The position numbers and the translations under genes are program-made. From Providencia rustigianii DSM 4541 (lineage in GTDB: Bacteria; Pseudomonadota; Gammaproteobacteria; Enterobacterales; Enterobacteriaceae): a stretch of 64,000 nt of DNA. This document shows positions 1-8,781 of this stretch, in pieces. Location of the stretch: the NCBI RefSeq assembly GCF_000156395.1, contig NZ_GG703818.1:954772-1018771 (forward strand), written 5' to 3'. Within the stretch, counting starts at the first letter, position 1, and every line of letters begins with the position of its first letter. A model generated the notes under the pieces. It ran no database searches, was not told where the DNA came from, and was given only the letters and a program-made list of their open reading frames with translations.

Positions 1-1533
1 TGCCAATTGAAGAGGCATTTCCCCACGCAGTATCGGTCTTGCGGCTTCAGTTAATTGTAGAGCAGAAAAATGCGCAATATTTTGCGTAATCATACCAAGA
101 TGGATTAATTGGCGGATCACACTGACCCAATGTTCATTGCTTTGCTCTTTGCCAATACCGTATACCGGTAATTTATCATGACCTAATTCGCGGATACGTT
201 GATTATTTGCGCCTCTCAGCACCTCAACAATATAACCAATCCCAAAACGTTGCCCCACTCGATAAATACAGGACAAAGCTTTTTGTGCGTCCATCAGCCC
301 ATCGTAACGTTTTGGCGGATCTAAGCAGATATCACAGTTGCCGCAGGGTTGCTGGCGATTCTCACCAAAATAGTTGAGCAGAACAAGACGACGGCAAGTT
401 TGAGCTTCCGCAAAAGCAGCAATGGCATTTAATTTATGTCGTTCAATATCTTGCTGCATACCCGCAGGCTTTTCTTCTAAACAACGACGCAGCCATGCCA
501 TATCTGCGGGATCGTAGAATAAAATGGCTTCAGCTTCGACACCATCTCGTCCGGCACGCCCTGTTTCTTGATAGTAAGCTTCAATATTGCGAGGAATATC
601 GAAATGAGCCACAAAACGTACATTCGATTTATTAATTCCCATTCCAAAAGCCACAGTTGCTACAACAATCTGTAAGTTATCTTTTTGGAAGGCATCTTGT
701 ACCCACTCACGCTGGGCGTTATCCAACCCTGCATGATAAGCCGCAACGCTCAGACCCCGCTTTTGTAAACGTTCAGCAGTCTCTTCTACTTTAGTGCGGC
801 TATTGCAATACACAATGCCAGATTTACCTTTTTGCCCTTTAATAAAAAACCAGAGCTGATCTAACGGCTTGTATTTTTCAACTAACGTATAGCGAATATT
901 TGGACGGTCAAAGCTGCTGACATGCACTAAAGGATCGTTCAATTCCAACAAACGAATAATATCCGTGCGCGTAGCTTCATCCGCCGTCGCTGTCAGCGCC
1001 ATCACTGGGACATTGGGTAATGTGCGCCGTAATTGGCCTAACGCACGATATTCTGGACGAAAATCATGCCCCCATTGCGAAATACAATGGGCTTCATCTA
1101 CCGCTAAAAGGGTAATATTCCACGAGCTAAGCTGCTGAGAAAAATAGTCCGTCAGTAACCGTTCTGGCGCCACATACAGAAGTTTAATTCGCCCTTCTGC
1201 ACATAATTCCATAATTTGGCGCTGCTCAAGTGGGGTCTGCGAAGAGTTTAAACAAGCAGCTTCAACGCCATGCAACTTAAGTTGATCAACTTGATCTTTC
1301 ATCAAGGAAATTAACGGCGATACCACCAACGTAATGCCCGGCTTAACCAATGCAGGAACTTGATAGCAGAGAGATTTACCGCCACCGGTTGGCATTAAAA
1401 CTAAGCAATCGCGACCATCAAGGATCCCTCCAATGACAGCTTCTTGTCCTGGACGAAATGATTGGTAGCCAAACGTACTGTTTAGCACATTTTCAGCCAG
1501 TGAAAGTTGATTGAGCACGCAAGCGGTAGACAC
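1..1533 (-). CDS. recQ: ATP-dependent DNA helicase RecQ (3' end cut off by window)
   Basis: RecQ is a superfamily 2 3'-5' DNA helicase of the RecF recombination pathway. The 511 codons present contain the Walker A segment MPTGGGKS (about residue 48), the DEAH-box variant [14 protein letters not shown] and the motif VI stretch [10 protein letters not shown]. They also contain the zinc-binding cysteines ([12 protein letters not shown] followed by CGNCDIC) and run into the winged-helix domain. E. coli RecQ is about 609 aa, so roughly the last 100 residues (HRDC domain) lie outside the window. The start is a GTG at 1533-1531 with GAGGAAAT just upstream; no in-frame ATG fits the conserved N-terminus. 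It follows pldA on the same strand, as in E. coli, with a terminator-like hairpin between them. Confidence 0.97.
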   Translation of the reverse strand, partial: MSTACVLNQLSLAENVLNSTFGYQSFRPGQEAVIGGILDGRDCLVLMPTGGGKSLCYQVPALVKPGITLVVSPLISLMKDQVDQLKLHGVEAACLNSSQTPLEQRQIMELCAEGRIKLLYVAPERLLTDYFSQQLSSWNITLLAVDEAHCISQWGHDFRPEYRALGQLRRTLPNVPVMALTATADEATRTDIIRLLELNDPLVHVSSFDRPNIRYTLVEKYKPLDQLWFFIKGQKGKSGIVYCNSRTKVEETAERLQKRGLSVAAYHAGLDNAQREWVQDAFQKDNLQIVVATVAFGMGINKSNVRFVAHFDIPRNIEAYYQETGRAGRDGVEAEAILFYDPADMAWLRRCLEEKPAGMQQDIERHKLNAIAAFAEAQTCRRLVLLNYFGENRQQPCGNCDICLDPPKRYDGLMDAQKALSCIYRVGQRFGIGYIVEVLRGANNQRIRELGHDKLPVYGIGKEQSNEHWVSVIRQLIHLGMITQNIAHFSALQLTEAARPILRGEMPLQLA

Positions 1534-1557
1534 GAATTTCCTCTACAGATTGAAACA

Positions 1558-1584
1558 AATAGCTGCTCGATAGGAGCAGCTATT
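1558..1584 (-). terminator. Hairpin terminator downstream of pldA
   Basis: Perfect 11-bp inverted repeat (AATAGCTGCTC / GAGCAGCTATT) with a 5-nt loop. On the minus strand it is followed by TTGTTTC. It sits between the pldA stop and the recQ start. The T tract is weak, so some read-through into recQ is possible. Confidence 0.6.
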
Positions 1585-1625
1585 GGCAAGATATTACCCT
1601 GAAACTTAAGGGATGTCTGCTCAGA

Positions 1626-2519
1626 TTACATCATATCATTGAGCATTACGCCGATCCCGAAACGGGTTTGGCGATGGTCATAGTCTATCATTGACTCACC
1701 ATAACCGCTAAATAACTGGGTATAAAGTCTCACATGTTTCGTCAATGGATAGCTCCAGCCTAACTCTGCATTACCGTAACCCGAATTCCAATTATAGTGA
1801 CCTGCGGCAGTCAGTACGCTATCCCCAAGAGCATAACCCACTTTCAAACGGTAATATCCGAGATATTTGTTGATATCTGGGTTGTCATCGCTACTTTCAC
1901 TTTCTGGAATGCGATACCAAGGCTTCAGTTCCACCTGCCAGTTACCATTTTGAGCCATCGCACGGGCATAAATACGGTTCCAACTACGCGAAGTTGGATC
2001 TGAGCGGCCATTTGATTCATGGTTAAAACCCGTTTCGAATTCACGCAATGTCCAACCCGCTAACTCATTATCCAACGCCCAACCGACAAAAATTTGCGGC
2101 TCATAGTTGGTTTCACGAAACGGTGACGACTCTTTTTTATTACTTAATTGCCACCAAGAGCGTTGTGTATAAGACGCCGCCAAAACTGAGTTTTCCCCTG
2201 CAATGCCTCGCCAAATAGGGAATGCTAAACTTAATTGGAATTTGACTTCATCCTTTAAAGCATCTTTACCCCAGTCATAACTGGATATTGCTTGTTTATT
2301 AATCGATGAAGTATAAGTATAAATAATGTAGTTCGACTCATAGGGATACAATACAAACGGGTTATCATAATTTTGCAGTAACCCTGAGATGACACTCCCT
2401 CGAACCGGTGTATTTTCTAATGTACTTTGTTGTTCAGGCTCGTCGGTATTTTCTGTGGCTAAAAGTGAAGCAGACCAGAAACAGAGCACAAAACTCAACA
2501 ACATTTGTAAAGCGCGCAT
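1626..2519 (-). CDS. pldA: Outer membrane phospholipase A (OMPLA)
   Basis: PldA is a 12-stranded outer membrane beta-barrel that hydrolyses mislocalised phospholipids in the outer leaflet, with activity depending on Ca2+ and dimerisation. The 297-aa protein has a signal peptide (residues 1 to about 21, cut near LLATENT). The catalytic region NHESNGRSDPTSRSWNR supplies His167, Ser169 and Asn181 in precursor numbering. The end, GVMLND followed by MM, resembles the aromatic/hydrophobic barrel terminus of the family. Length matches E. coli PldA (289 aa) with a slightly longer mature N-terminus. It is followed by recQ and divergent from yigI, the conserved enterobacterial order. Confidence 0.97.
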   Translation of the reverse strand: MRALQMLLSFVLCFWSASLLATENTDEPEQQSTLENTPVRGSVISGLLQNYDNPFVLYPYESNYIIYTYTSSINKQAISSYDWGKDALKDEVKFQLSLAFPIWRGIAGENSVLAASYTQRSWWQLSNKKESSPFRETNYEPQIFVGWALDNELAGWTLREFETGFNHESNGRSDPTSRSWNRIYARAMAQNGNWQVELKPWYRIPESESSDDNPDINKYLGYYRLKVGYALGDSVLTAAGHYNWNSGYGNAELGWSYPLTKHVRLYTQLFSGYGESMIDYDHRQTRFGIGVMLNDMM

Positions 2520-2670
2520 TCGCCATTCCTATTTCAGCAGCAATAAAAAAAGTTTGTCGTATTTTACACCTAAAAATGATTACCTGATGCAAGATTATTC
2601 ATTTGTTTTATAGATATTACCACAAACATAATGGTAACTTATCATTAACATTTCAGACAGGATCTCGCCA

Positions 2671-3141
2671 ATGAATGACCGTATCTATACTTTCGATGAA
2701 GCCAGTAAATTCATGAGTGATGCATTTATCTATAGAATGCCTTTTAACCAGCTACTCGGTATTGAACTTTTGCAAATAAGCGATGACTTTGTACAACTGT
2801 CTGTCAAGAATCGCCCTGAACTCATTGGTAATTTCACCCAAAATATTTTACATGGCGGCGTAATTGCTTCTATCTTAGATGTCGCAGGTGGCATGGTATG
2901 CATCAATCGTATCCTGAAACGTATCGAGCCTCTCGTTCATCAAGAGATTGCAGATAAGATGTCAAAAATGGGGACCATCGACCTGCGTGTTGATTATTTA
3001 CGTCCCGGCAGAGGTGAGGTTTTTATCGCCAGTGCCAGTCTGCTACGCGATGGTAATAAGATCGCCGTGACTCGCTGTGAACTACATAATGAAAAAAATC
3101 AGCATATTGCCACAGCCACAGCCACCTATTTAATTGGATGA
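2671..3141 (+). CDS. yigI: YigI-type acyl-CoA thioesterase (hotdog fold)
   Basis: A 156-aa PaaI/hotdog-fold thioesterase, orthologous by sequence and position to E. coli YigI, which hydrolyses medium- and long-chain acyl-CoA. The hallmark is HGGVIASILDVAGG (about residues 61-74), which carries the hotdog catalytic helix. The block MGTIDLRVDYLRPGRGE (about 108-124) is nearly identical to E. coli. The start ATG has AGGATCTCGCCA upstream, giving an AGGA Shine-Dalgarno. It is probably cytosolic, having no signal or membrane segment. It is divergent from pldA and followed by rarD in the same direction. Confidence 0.9.
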   Translation: MNDRIYTFDEASKFMSDAFIYRMPFNQLLGIELLQISDDFVQLSVKNRPELIGNFTQNILHGGVIASILDVAGGMVCINRILKRIEPLVHQEIADKMSKMGTIDLRVDYLRPGRGEVFIASASLLRDGNKIAVTRCELHNEKNQHIATATATYLIG

Positions 3142-3290
3142 AACAATTTGGCAAATAATTAATAACCTCATTAACTAATAGCTTGTAAAAAAACCTGAGC
3201 GATGTCACATTAATGGCATCACAAATCGAGCCAAAAAACGTATTGGCCTCGGTCTCTCAGTTTGACTTTATATCAATTTCAGAGCTATTC

Positions 3291-4190
3291 ATGAGCCAGC
3301 AAAATACTACCAAAGGCGTATTATGTGCCTTGGGCGCCTATTTTATTTGGGGTGTCGCCCCTATTTATTTTAAAACGATTAAAGAAGTCCCCGCCGAAGA
3401 GATTTTGACCCACCGTATTATCTGGTCATTTTTCTTTATGTTGATACTGCTCACGCTCTCGCGTCACTGGAGCTATTTCCGCCAAGTATTAAAACAACCT
3501 AAAAAAATATTAGTTTTAGGTGTTACTGCGGTCACTATCGCATCTAACTGGCTGATTTATATCTGGGCAGTCAACAACGGTCATATGCTACAAGCCAGTT
3601 TAGGCTATTTTATCAACCCATTAGTTAACGTTCTGTTCGGTATGCTATTTTTGCATGAACGTTTTCGTAGAATGCAGTGGGTTGCTGTAGCACTGGCTCT
3701 CACTGGGGTTCTGATCCAACTATGGCAATTTGGTTCAATACCAATTATTGGTTTAAGCCTTGCAGTTACATTTGCCACTTATGGGCTACTACGCAAAAAA
3801 CTGGGTGTTGACGCACAAACAGGTATGACGTTTGAAACCCTATGGTTACTCCCTGTTGGCGTTATCTTCTTGTTATTCTTTGCAGATAGCCCAACAAGTA
3901 ATATGACCATGAATAGCTGGACATTAAACCTATTGTTGATTGCAGCGGGTATCATTACCACTGTACCTTTATTGCTTTTTACTGAAGCTGCTAACCATTT
4001 ACGCCTTTCCACTCTGGGCTTTTTCCAATACTTAGGCCCAAGTATTATGTTTTTACTGGCGGTCTTTATGTATGGTGAGGTAATGACACAAGAATTGTTA
4101 ATTACATTCGGGTTTATTTGGGTTGCATTAATTTTATTTACTTTAGATGCATTATATACCCAACAAAAGCTAAGACGAAAACAACATTAA
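3291..4190 (+). CDS. rarD: EamA/DMT-family transporter RarD
   Basis: RarD is an inner-membrane protein of the drug/metabolite transporter superfamily with about 10 predicted helices. Its name comes from a chloramphenicol-resistance phenotype in Pseudomonas; the substrate is not established. The protein reads MSQQNTTKGVLCALGAYFIWG and aligns from its first residues with E. coli RarD, giving 299 aa (E. coli 296). An upstream in-frame ATG at 3213 would add 26 hydrophilic residues with no counterpart, so 3291 is preferred even though its Shine-Dalgarno (AGAGCT) is weak. Conserved stretches include NPLVNVLFGMLFLHERFRRMQW and LRLSTLGFFQYLGPSIMF. A hairpin terminator follows at 4241. Confidence 0.93.
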   Translation: MSQQNTTKGVLCALGAYFIWGVAPIYFKTIKEVPAEEILTHRIIWSFFFMLILLTLSRHWSYFRQVLKQPKKILVLGVTAVTIASNWLIYIWAVNNGHMLQASLGYFINPLVNVLFGMLFLHERFRRMQWVAVALALTGVLIQLWQFGSIPIIGLSLAVTFATYGLLRKKLGVDAQTGMTFETLWLLPVGVIFLLFFADSPTSNMTMNSWTLNLLLIAAGIITTVPLLLFTEAANHLRLSTLGFFQYLGPSIMFLLAVFMYGEVMTQELLITFGFIWVALILFTLDALYTQQKLRRKQH

Positions 4191-4240
4191 TTTTGCTAAC
4201 TTATGGCGCTAACAACCATAAATGCTATTTTAAATAAATC

Positions 4241-4273
4241 CTGACCTTAATATTAAATTTATATTAAGGTCAG
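4241..4273 (+). terminator. Hairpin downstream of rarD
   Basis: Perfect 13-bp inverted repeat CTGACCTTAATAT / ATATTAAGGTCAG with a 7-nt AT loop, 50 bp after the rarD stop. There is no long T tract, so it may instead stabilise the rarD mRNA 3' end. Confidence 0.5.
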
Positions 4274-4860
4274 CGTTTCATTAAATGGAACTTTATTCGT
4301 TAATTTAATTAATACAATTAACCTGTTTATTAGCAAATAACCCTCTATCATTTCTTTGCATCATTATAAAATTTAAATAAAAAATAAATTATTCAATAAA
4401 TTCAATTGGTTAACCAAAAAATCAATACTTGATTTTATACAAATAATAATTCATATTTAACTTAATTTAATTCAAAATCAACTTATACCCCAAATACATC
4501 AACTCATTGAAATAAAACAGTATATTTATTTATAGAAATAAATGATTGCTTAATAGTAACTTGATAATTATATTGTACGCCGCTTGTATTCACCCCAGCG
4601 GATGGTAATGGTCCGATTCATTACTGACGTTTCATTAAAGTGCGCACGATGTCAGGTATTTATATCTGCCCTGGTGCGAGGTTTTCTGAAATTGAATACA
4701 AGGCGTTCTACCACATACCTAATTAATTCATTTAAGTATGTAAAAAATACAAAAACATGTAGTGCTATAGCTTCCGTTATATGGCTGCATTTTAGGTTCG
4801 CTCCGCCTGTCTATTCAGAAAGAGCTGACGTTGTTAAGGGCTTTTGGGAAGGGCTTCAAA
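4274..4860. other. AT-rich gap between rarD and the permease gene
   Basis: About 590 bp, very AT-rich in its first 300 bp and less so after 4575. I see no convincing gene. An open frame at 4584-4985 runs into the permease in another frame and has no family resemblance. The second half probably holds the promoter and 5' leader of the permease gene; no operator was recognised. Confidence 0.5.
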
Positions 4861-6234
4861 ATGCAACAGAATACCGTTCACATGAAACGTGTACTGACCA
4901 CCCCTGCGTTAGTGTTTTTCGGGCTGGCCTATATGGTGCCTCTCGGAATTTTCACCACCTATGGACAAGTGACTGTATTAAGTGAAGGGCACCTGCCTAT
5001 CGCTTATTTAATTACACTCGCTGCTGTCTTTTTTACTGCCATGAGCTATTGCCGCATGACGAGCGCGCTCCCTCTTTCTGGGTCCGCATACTCCTATGTG
5101 CAAAAAACCTTTGGTGGTACTCTTGGATTCTTAGTCGGTTGGGCACAGCTCCTCGATTATCTATTCCTACCGATTATCAACTACATTGCAATTGGGATCT
5201 TTGTCCACGAAGCTCTCCCTAATATTCCAATGCCAGTCATTATTTGTAGCACAATTGCCATTGTCAGCTTAATGAACATTTTGGGTATCAAATTGGTATC
5301 TTGGATGAATATGCTGATAATTCTGATGCAATTTGTCTTCATTGCTGTCTTTTTATATATCTGTTTCCAAAACGCATTTGTCTTGGACATGGATGCATTA
5401 ATGGCTCCGCTAACGGTAATGTCTTCACAAGCTTCCGGATTATTTGCTGGAGCAGCCGTGCTCTGCTTAGCGTTTTTAGGCTTTGATGCTATTTCAACCA
5501 TGGCGGAAGAAACCAAGGATGCGCGTCGCTCATTACCAAAAGCCATTCTATATACGGTCTTTATTGCCGGTGCGATGTTTATTGCCATTTCTTACGGTGC
5601 CCACTTGATGTACCCGATGTGGCAAGACTTCATTCCGAATACGGATGTCGCCAGTCTCGCGGTGATGCAAAACGTTGGCGCTAAAATGCAACTTATCGGC
5701 GCATCTCTAATGGCATCTAGCTTTATCACCGCCTATGTCATCGGTGTGTTTGCGTCTGCAATGACCTCACAAGCAAGTATTGTGCGTATTTTCTACGCAA
5801 TGGGCCGTGAAGGCGTATTGCCGCGTTCATTCTTTGCTTACTTGCATCCACGTCTGAATACACCAATTTATTCGATTATCTTTGTTGCGGTGGCGTCATT
5901 GTTATCGCTGGTATTGTCACTGAGCATGGTGGCATCCATGATCAGCTTTGGGGCATTAATCGCATTCACCTTTGTGAATTTGTCGGTGATTAAACATTTT
6001 TATATCGACCGCAAAGCCCCTCTTGATAGCACCAAATTGCTGACCTGCTTAGTCATGCCATCCATTGGTGTCATACTCACTTTATGGTTATGGACAAGTC
6101 TAGATGCAGAAGCCTTCACTGTTGGCTTATGCTGGCTAGCCGCAGGGGCAGGTTACCTCACGCTTCTGACTCATGGTTTTACTCGTCGTCCTCCGGCTAT
6201 TTCTGACGCCGAAACCGAGATGATTATTAATTAA
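4861..6234 (+). CDS. APC-superfamily amino acid/polyamine permease (PuuP-like)
   Basis: Cytoplasmic-membrane permease of about 457 aa with about 12 hydrophobic helices. It resembles the putrescine importer PuuP subgroup: compare VGWAQLLDYLFLPIIN, LAFLGFDAISTMAEET and the run of about 20 residues at ALIAFTFVNLSVI. The start is taken as ATG 4861 (MQQNTVHMKRV), with GAAGGG upstream; an ATG at 4831 would add 10 residues. The substrate cannot be read from sequence; a polyamine, an amino acid or a derivative are candidates. A strong terminator lies 25 bp after the stop. The next gene, an amidohydrolase on the same strand, may act on the imported compound. The pair is absent from the equivalent E. 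coli K-12 position. Confidence 0.85.
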   Translation: MQQNTVHMKRVLTTPALVFFGLAYMVPLGIFTTYGQVTVLSEGHLPIAYLITLAAVFFTAMSYCRMTSALPLSGSAYSYVQKTFGGTLGFLVGWAQLLDYLFLPIINYIAIGIFVHEALPNIPMPVIICSTIAIVSLMNILGIKLVSWMNMLIILMQFVFIAVFLYICFQNAFVLDMDALMAPLTVMSSQASGLFAGAAVLCLAFLGFDAISTMAEETKDARRSLPKAILYTVFIAGAMFIAISYGAHLMYPMWQDFIPNTDVASLAVMQNVGAKMQLIGASLMASSFITAYVIGVFASAMTSQASIVRIFYAMGREGVLPRSFFAYLHPRLNTPIYSIIFVAVASLLSLVLSLSMVASMISFGALIAFTFVNLSVIKHFYIDRKAPLDSTKLLTCLVMPSIGVILTLWLWTSLDAEAFTVGLCWLAAGAGYLTLLTHGFTRRPPAISDAETEMIIN

Positions 6235-6258
6235 TTTTTACTATTCGACTTAATGATT

Positions 6259-6282
6259 ACGGGGAAGCTAAGCCTTCCCCGT
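6259..6282 (+). terminator. Rho-independent terminator after the permease gene
   Basis: Stem ACGGGGAAG / CTTCCCCGT (9 bp, 6-nt loop) followed by TATTTTTTT. It separates the permease from the amidohydrolase, so the latter has its own promoter or depends on read-through. Confidence 0.85.
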
Positions 6283-6332
6283 TATTTTTTTAATTCTGGC
6301 TCCTAACGAGCCCTTGATACAGACGGTTTACG

Positions 6333-8054
6333 ATGAATAATAAAATTGCTGATGTTATTTATTTCAACGGTTATATCTATACCGCAGACGGTCAAGATAG
6401 CGTTGTTGACGCTATTGCCTTAAAAGAAGGTTATATTCTTGGGACGGGGACATCAGATGAATTACATCAATATGTAGGACCGGAAACGGAAAGTATCGAT
6501 CTTGAAGGTAAGATGATGATGCCGGGGATCATTGATGGACATATGCACCCATTTTGGGGTGGGATTCAGCTGTTCGGTTGTCACCTAAATTATGAATCCC
6601 TGACTATCGACCAAATTTTACAGCGCGTGCAAGATCACCTCGATAAAGATCCTCGTACCGGCGAAAATGACTGGCTAAAAGTCACTGCATGGTTACGCCA
6701 AGGCATGTTACCAGCAGGTATTGATATGTACCGTGAAGATATGGACAAGCTCAATACAAAGCGCCCAGTGGTACTATTTTCCAATGACTGCCATACCTTA
6801 TTAGCCAATAGCCGTGCCTTAGAATTATTTGGCATCACTAAAGAAACCCCCGATCCAGCAGATGGCAAAATCGGTAAATATGAAAATGGTGAACTTAACG
6901 GTATTTTGGAAGATGCTCCTGCAATGCGTGCTGCCGATAGCATCCCTTCAATTCGTGCAGATCAGGCTGTCGAAGTCGCCGAATTAGTCCAAAAAGTTCT
7001 CAATCAACAAGGCGTTACCATGGTGATGGATGCGCGAGTTTCTGAACAGCAACTTGAAGCTTTCGCACAGTTACAGCAACGTGGCGATCTCACTTTACGC
7101 TTTCAAGCTGCCCGTGAAATTACTCCAGATAATACGCCAAATGTCGCTGCTGTTGCAGCAGCAGTCGATGAAGCCGTCGCATTTGCGAAGAAATGGCACC
7201 AAGCACAATGGACTCCTGAACCGGGAATTGGTCTGCGTAATATCAAAATGTTCGTGGACGGCGTGCTGCAATATCCAACCATGACCGCATCATTATTACA
7301 GCCATACCGTGTGAATAAAGGGACAGATAGCGCACCTAATTGGGTAGAAACTGATAACTACGGTGACCTGTATTTTACGGCTGAAATTCTTGATGAACTT
7401 CTCGAAAAAATTGCAGCTGCGGGCTACGATCCTCACTTACATACCGTAGGTGAAGGCGCGGTTTCCATCGTCTTAGATGCCATTGAAAAAATGCGTGCCG
7501 CCCATCCTGAAAAAGATATCCGCCCAGGATTAGCACATAATGAATTAGTTGATGCAAAAGATTATGAGCGCTTTGCGCGTTTAAAAACGATTGCTTGCCT
7601 CTCATTCCAATGGGCTGCACCAACACCAGAGTTAGCAATTTTTGAAAAAAATATGCTGGGTGAAACCCGCTTTGAACAACTTGAGCCTATCGCAAAATTC
7701 ATTGATGCGGGTGCCGTTGTTGCTTTTGGTAGCGACTGGCCAATTGATGATTTCGATGAATGGTATGATTTGAAAGTCGCAGCAACCCGCCGTGGACGTG
7801 ATATTAACGGGCAACCAGCCCCAAGACTGGATAACGACCGTGATATGACCGTGATCGAGGTTCTACGTTCAGCGACCATTGATTCAGCCTATGCGCAACA
7901 TCGTGAAGATGTTTTAGGATCGCTTGAGGCGGGTAAATTCGCGGATATGATCGTGCTGGATCGCAATGTATTTACCATCCCTACAGATGATATTGAAAAT
8001 GTGAAAGTGCTGCGCACTATTGTGGGCGGAAAAACCGTTCATATCGCTGCATAG
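6333..8054 (+). CDS. Amidohydrolase family protein (YtcJ-like, amidohydrolase_3)
   Basis: A 573-aa metal-dependent hydrolase. The N-terminal part forms the small beta domain, followed by the metal-binding motif DGHMHPFWGG (His70 and His72). Later metal/active-site regions are HTVGEG (about 371), LAHNELVD (about 397) and GSDWPIDD (about 468). The C-terminal segment LGSLEAGKFADMIVLDRNVFTI returns to the beta domain, typical of YtcJ/amidohydrolase_3 proteins that hydrolyse amides or formamides. The specific substrate is unknown. No signal peptide is seen. Its position after a PuuP-like permease suggests, as inference, an uptake-and-hydrolysis pair for a nitrogenous compound. A clear terminator follows. 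The ATG at 6333 has no strong Shine-Dalgarno. Confidence 0.85.
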   Translation: MNNKIADVIYFNGYIYTADGQDSVVDAIALKEGYILGTGTSDELHQYVGPETESIDLEGKMMMPGIIDGHMHPFWGGIQLFGCHLNYESLTIDQILQRVQDHLDKDPRTGENDWLKVTAWLRQGMLPAGIDMYREDMDKLNTKRPVVLFSNDCHTLLANSRALELFGITKETPDPADGKIGKYENGELNGILEDAPAMRAADSIPSIRADQAVEVAELVQKVLNQQGVTMVMDARVSEQQLEAFAQLQQRGDLTLRFQAAREITPDNTPNVAAVAAAVDEAVAFAKKWHQAQWTPEPGIGLRNIKMFVDGVLQYPTMTASLLQPYRVNKGTDSAPNWVETDNYGDLYFTAEILDELLEKIAAAGYDPHLHTVGEGAVSIVLDAIEKMRAAHPEKDIRPGLAHNELVDAKDYERFARLKTIACLSFQWAAPTPELAIFEKNMLGETRFEQLEPIAKFIDAGAVVAFGSDWPIDDFDEWYDLKVAATRRGRDINGQPAPRLDNDRDMTVIEVLRSATIDSAYAQHREDVLGSLEAGKFADMIVLDRNVFTIPTDDIENVKVLRTIVGGKTVHIAA

Positions 8055-8078
8055 TTTTTTAATTAGTTAAAATAGTAA

Positions 8079-8105
8079 AAGTGCCCCAATTATATTGGGG
8101 CACTT
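8079..8105 (+). terminator. Terminator after the amidohydrolase gene
   Basis: Perfect 12-bp stem AAGTGCCCCAAT / ATTGGGGCACTT with a 3-nt loop, 24 bp after the stop codon. The following T content is modest (TAGTTTGGG). Confidence 0.75.
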
Positions 8106-8220
8106 TAGTTTGGGTGCTTGATATCCCAACCGGTAATAAGAAAGAAGAAAGAGTGGGAAATTAACTGTCATTAAACTGAATTAATTTAGGTTAAATCGAC
8201 TTAATTTCCCTACTCAATGA

Positions 8221-8367
8221 TTAATTGATTTCGTAATCCAATTTCACCTGAACAACTGTATTGTCATTATCAATATGCAAATAGCTTAATCTATCCTTTA
8301 TTAAAAATGAGCAACCCAATATTGTTACGCAAATAGAAACTACCGCTATCATTGCGTACTTTGTCAT
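8221..8367 (-). CDS. Hok/Gef-family type I toxin peptide
   Basis: A 48-codon ORF, too short for ordinary gene calling. The protein begins MTKYAMIAVVSICVTILG and ends VKLDYEIN. The N-terminal half is one hydrophobic helix with a Cys, as in Hok/HokE peptides (compare the recalled HokE start LTKYALVAVIVLCLTVLG). The C-terminal part is polar and periplasmic in the family. Hok peptides depolarise the inner membrane and are silenced by an antisense RNA. The Shine-Dalgarno is strong (AAGGAG, 2 nt before ATG 8367-8365). The flanking sequence supports the assignment: an overlapping mok-like frame and an opposite-strand sok-like terminator hairpin at 8427-8460. Unlike HokE it lacks the conserved Cys after the helix (DRLSYL where HokE has DSLCEF), so potency is uncertain. 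Confidence 0.8.
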   Translation of the reverse strand: MTKYAMIAVVSICVTILGCSFLIKDRLSYLHIDNDNTVVQVKLDYEIN

Positions 8368-8503
8368 TTCTCCTTGACCTCTTTTTTATTAAGAGGCACA
8401 CTCCCGATTGTCTGGTTGGGAGTGCAGCCTCGTTGGTGAATATCACTAACGGGGCTTTTTCTTTCCCAGACCAAAAATAAATGCTTGAACTGAGCAAGAT
8501 CAA
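8291..8503 (-). CDS. Mok-like overlapping reading frame of the hok locus
   Basis: A 70-codon frame that starts upstream of hok, spans the sok-complementary region and overlaps the first 77 bases of hok in another frame. This is the arrangement of mok, whose translation is coupled to hok and is the real target of Sok RNA in the R1 plasmid system. The predicted peptide has no recognisable domain, as expected for mok. The exact start is uncertain: ATG at 8503 is the first, and internal GTG codons also exist. Assignment rests on position only. Confidence 0.45.
   Translation of the reverse strand: MILLSSSIYFWSGKEKAPLVIFTNEAALPTRQSGVCLLIKKRSRRNDKVRNDSGSFYLRNNIGLLIFNKG
8393..8455. other. Two mutually exclusive hairpins in the hok/sok region
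   Basis: Hairpin A pairs 8393-8405 with 8418-8431 (GAGGC and CACTCCC against GGGAGTG and GCCTC, small bulge). Hairpin B pairs 8427-8439 with 8443-8455 (GCCTCGTTGGTGA against TCACTAACGGGGC, including G-U pairs). Both use the GCCTC at 8427-8431, so only one can form at a time. Hok mRNAs are known to switch between folds, which this could reflect. Confidence 0.6.
8408..8462 (+). ncRNA. Sok-like antisense RNA (approximate 5' end)
   Basis: Antisense to the hok leader. The 3' end is a classic terminator: stem at 8427-8455 followed by five T at 8456-8460. The stem sequence GCCTCGT...ACGGGGC matches the recalled conserved 3' hairpin of Sok RNAs. A TTGACC box at 8374-8379 with a weak CACACT box 17 bp downstream would place the 5' end near 8408, about the distance expected for a 55-65 nt Sok RNA. 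The promoter is weak by sequence and the 5' end is inferred. Confidence 0.6.
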
Positions 8504-8708
8504 GCACCCAGCAAAAGAGTAGCAAAGTTAAAATAGTGAAAATATACCTATTTGCGCTTATCTTAATGAAATATTTTTATAATATTCAAATCTAGAATTA
8601 AATATAAATTTGAGTTTTGCATTATTATTTATCATGAAAATAATTAATTTCTCATTTATTAATTACTTTAGGATAAAGATTAATTTTACACTTTTTTTCC
8701 CTTCCCTC
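8504..8708. other. AT-rich gap between hok locus and rtcB promoter region
   Basis: About 200 bp, strongly AT-rich, likely holding the hok promoter (facing left). A frame at 8610-8795 has no Shine-Dalgarno or family resemblance and is not accepted as a gene. Confidence 0.4.
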
Positions 8709-8737
8709 TTGCAAAAGAAAAATGTTCTCGTTACTAT
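8709..8737 (+). promoter_or_regulatory. Candidate promoter of the rtcB-prfH operon
   Basis: TTGCAA at 8709-8714, 17-bp spacer, TACTAT at 8732-8737. Each box matches 4 of 6 consensus bases. It would start transcription near 8744, leaving a leader of about 185 nt before rtcB that contains a short ORF. No sigma54 -24/-12 element of the kind that drives E. coli rtcBA was found. Confidence 0.35.
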
Positions 8738-8781
8738 CCGCCGCGTTTTCATTCAATCAATTCACTGCAAGGAGGTTCATC

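Noticed and set aside
3213..3290. Upstream in-frame extension of rarD
   Set aside because: Adds 26 hydrophilic residues absent from the family; conserved start is at 3291.
4584..4985. 133-codon plus-strand frame before and into the permease gene
   Set aside because: Overlaps the permease in another frame, has no ribosome site or family resemblance, and looks like chance opening in the leader.
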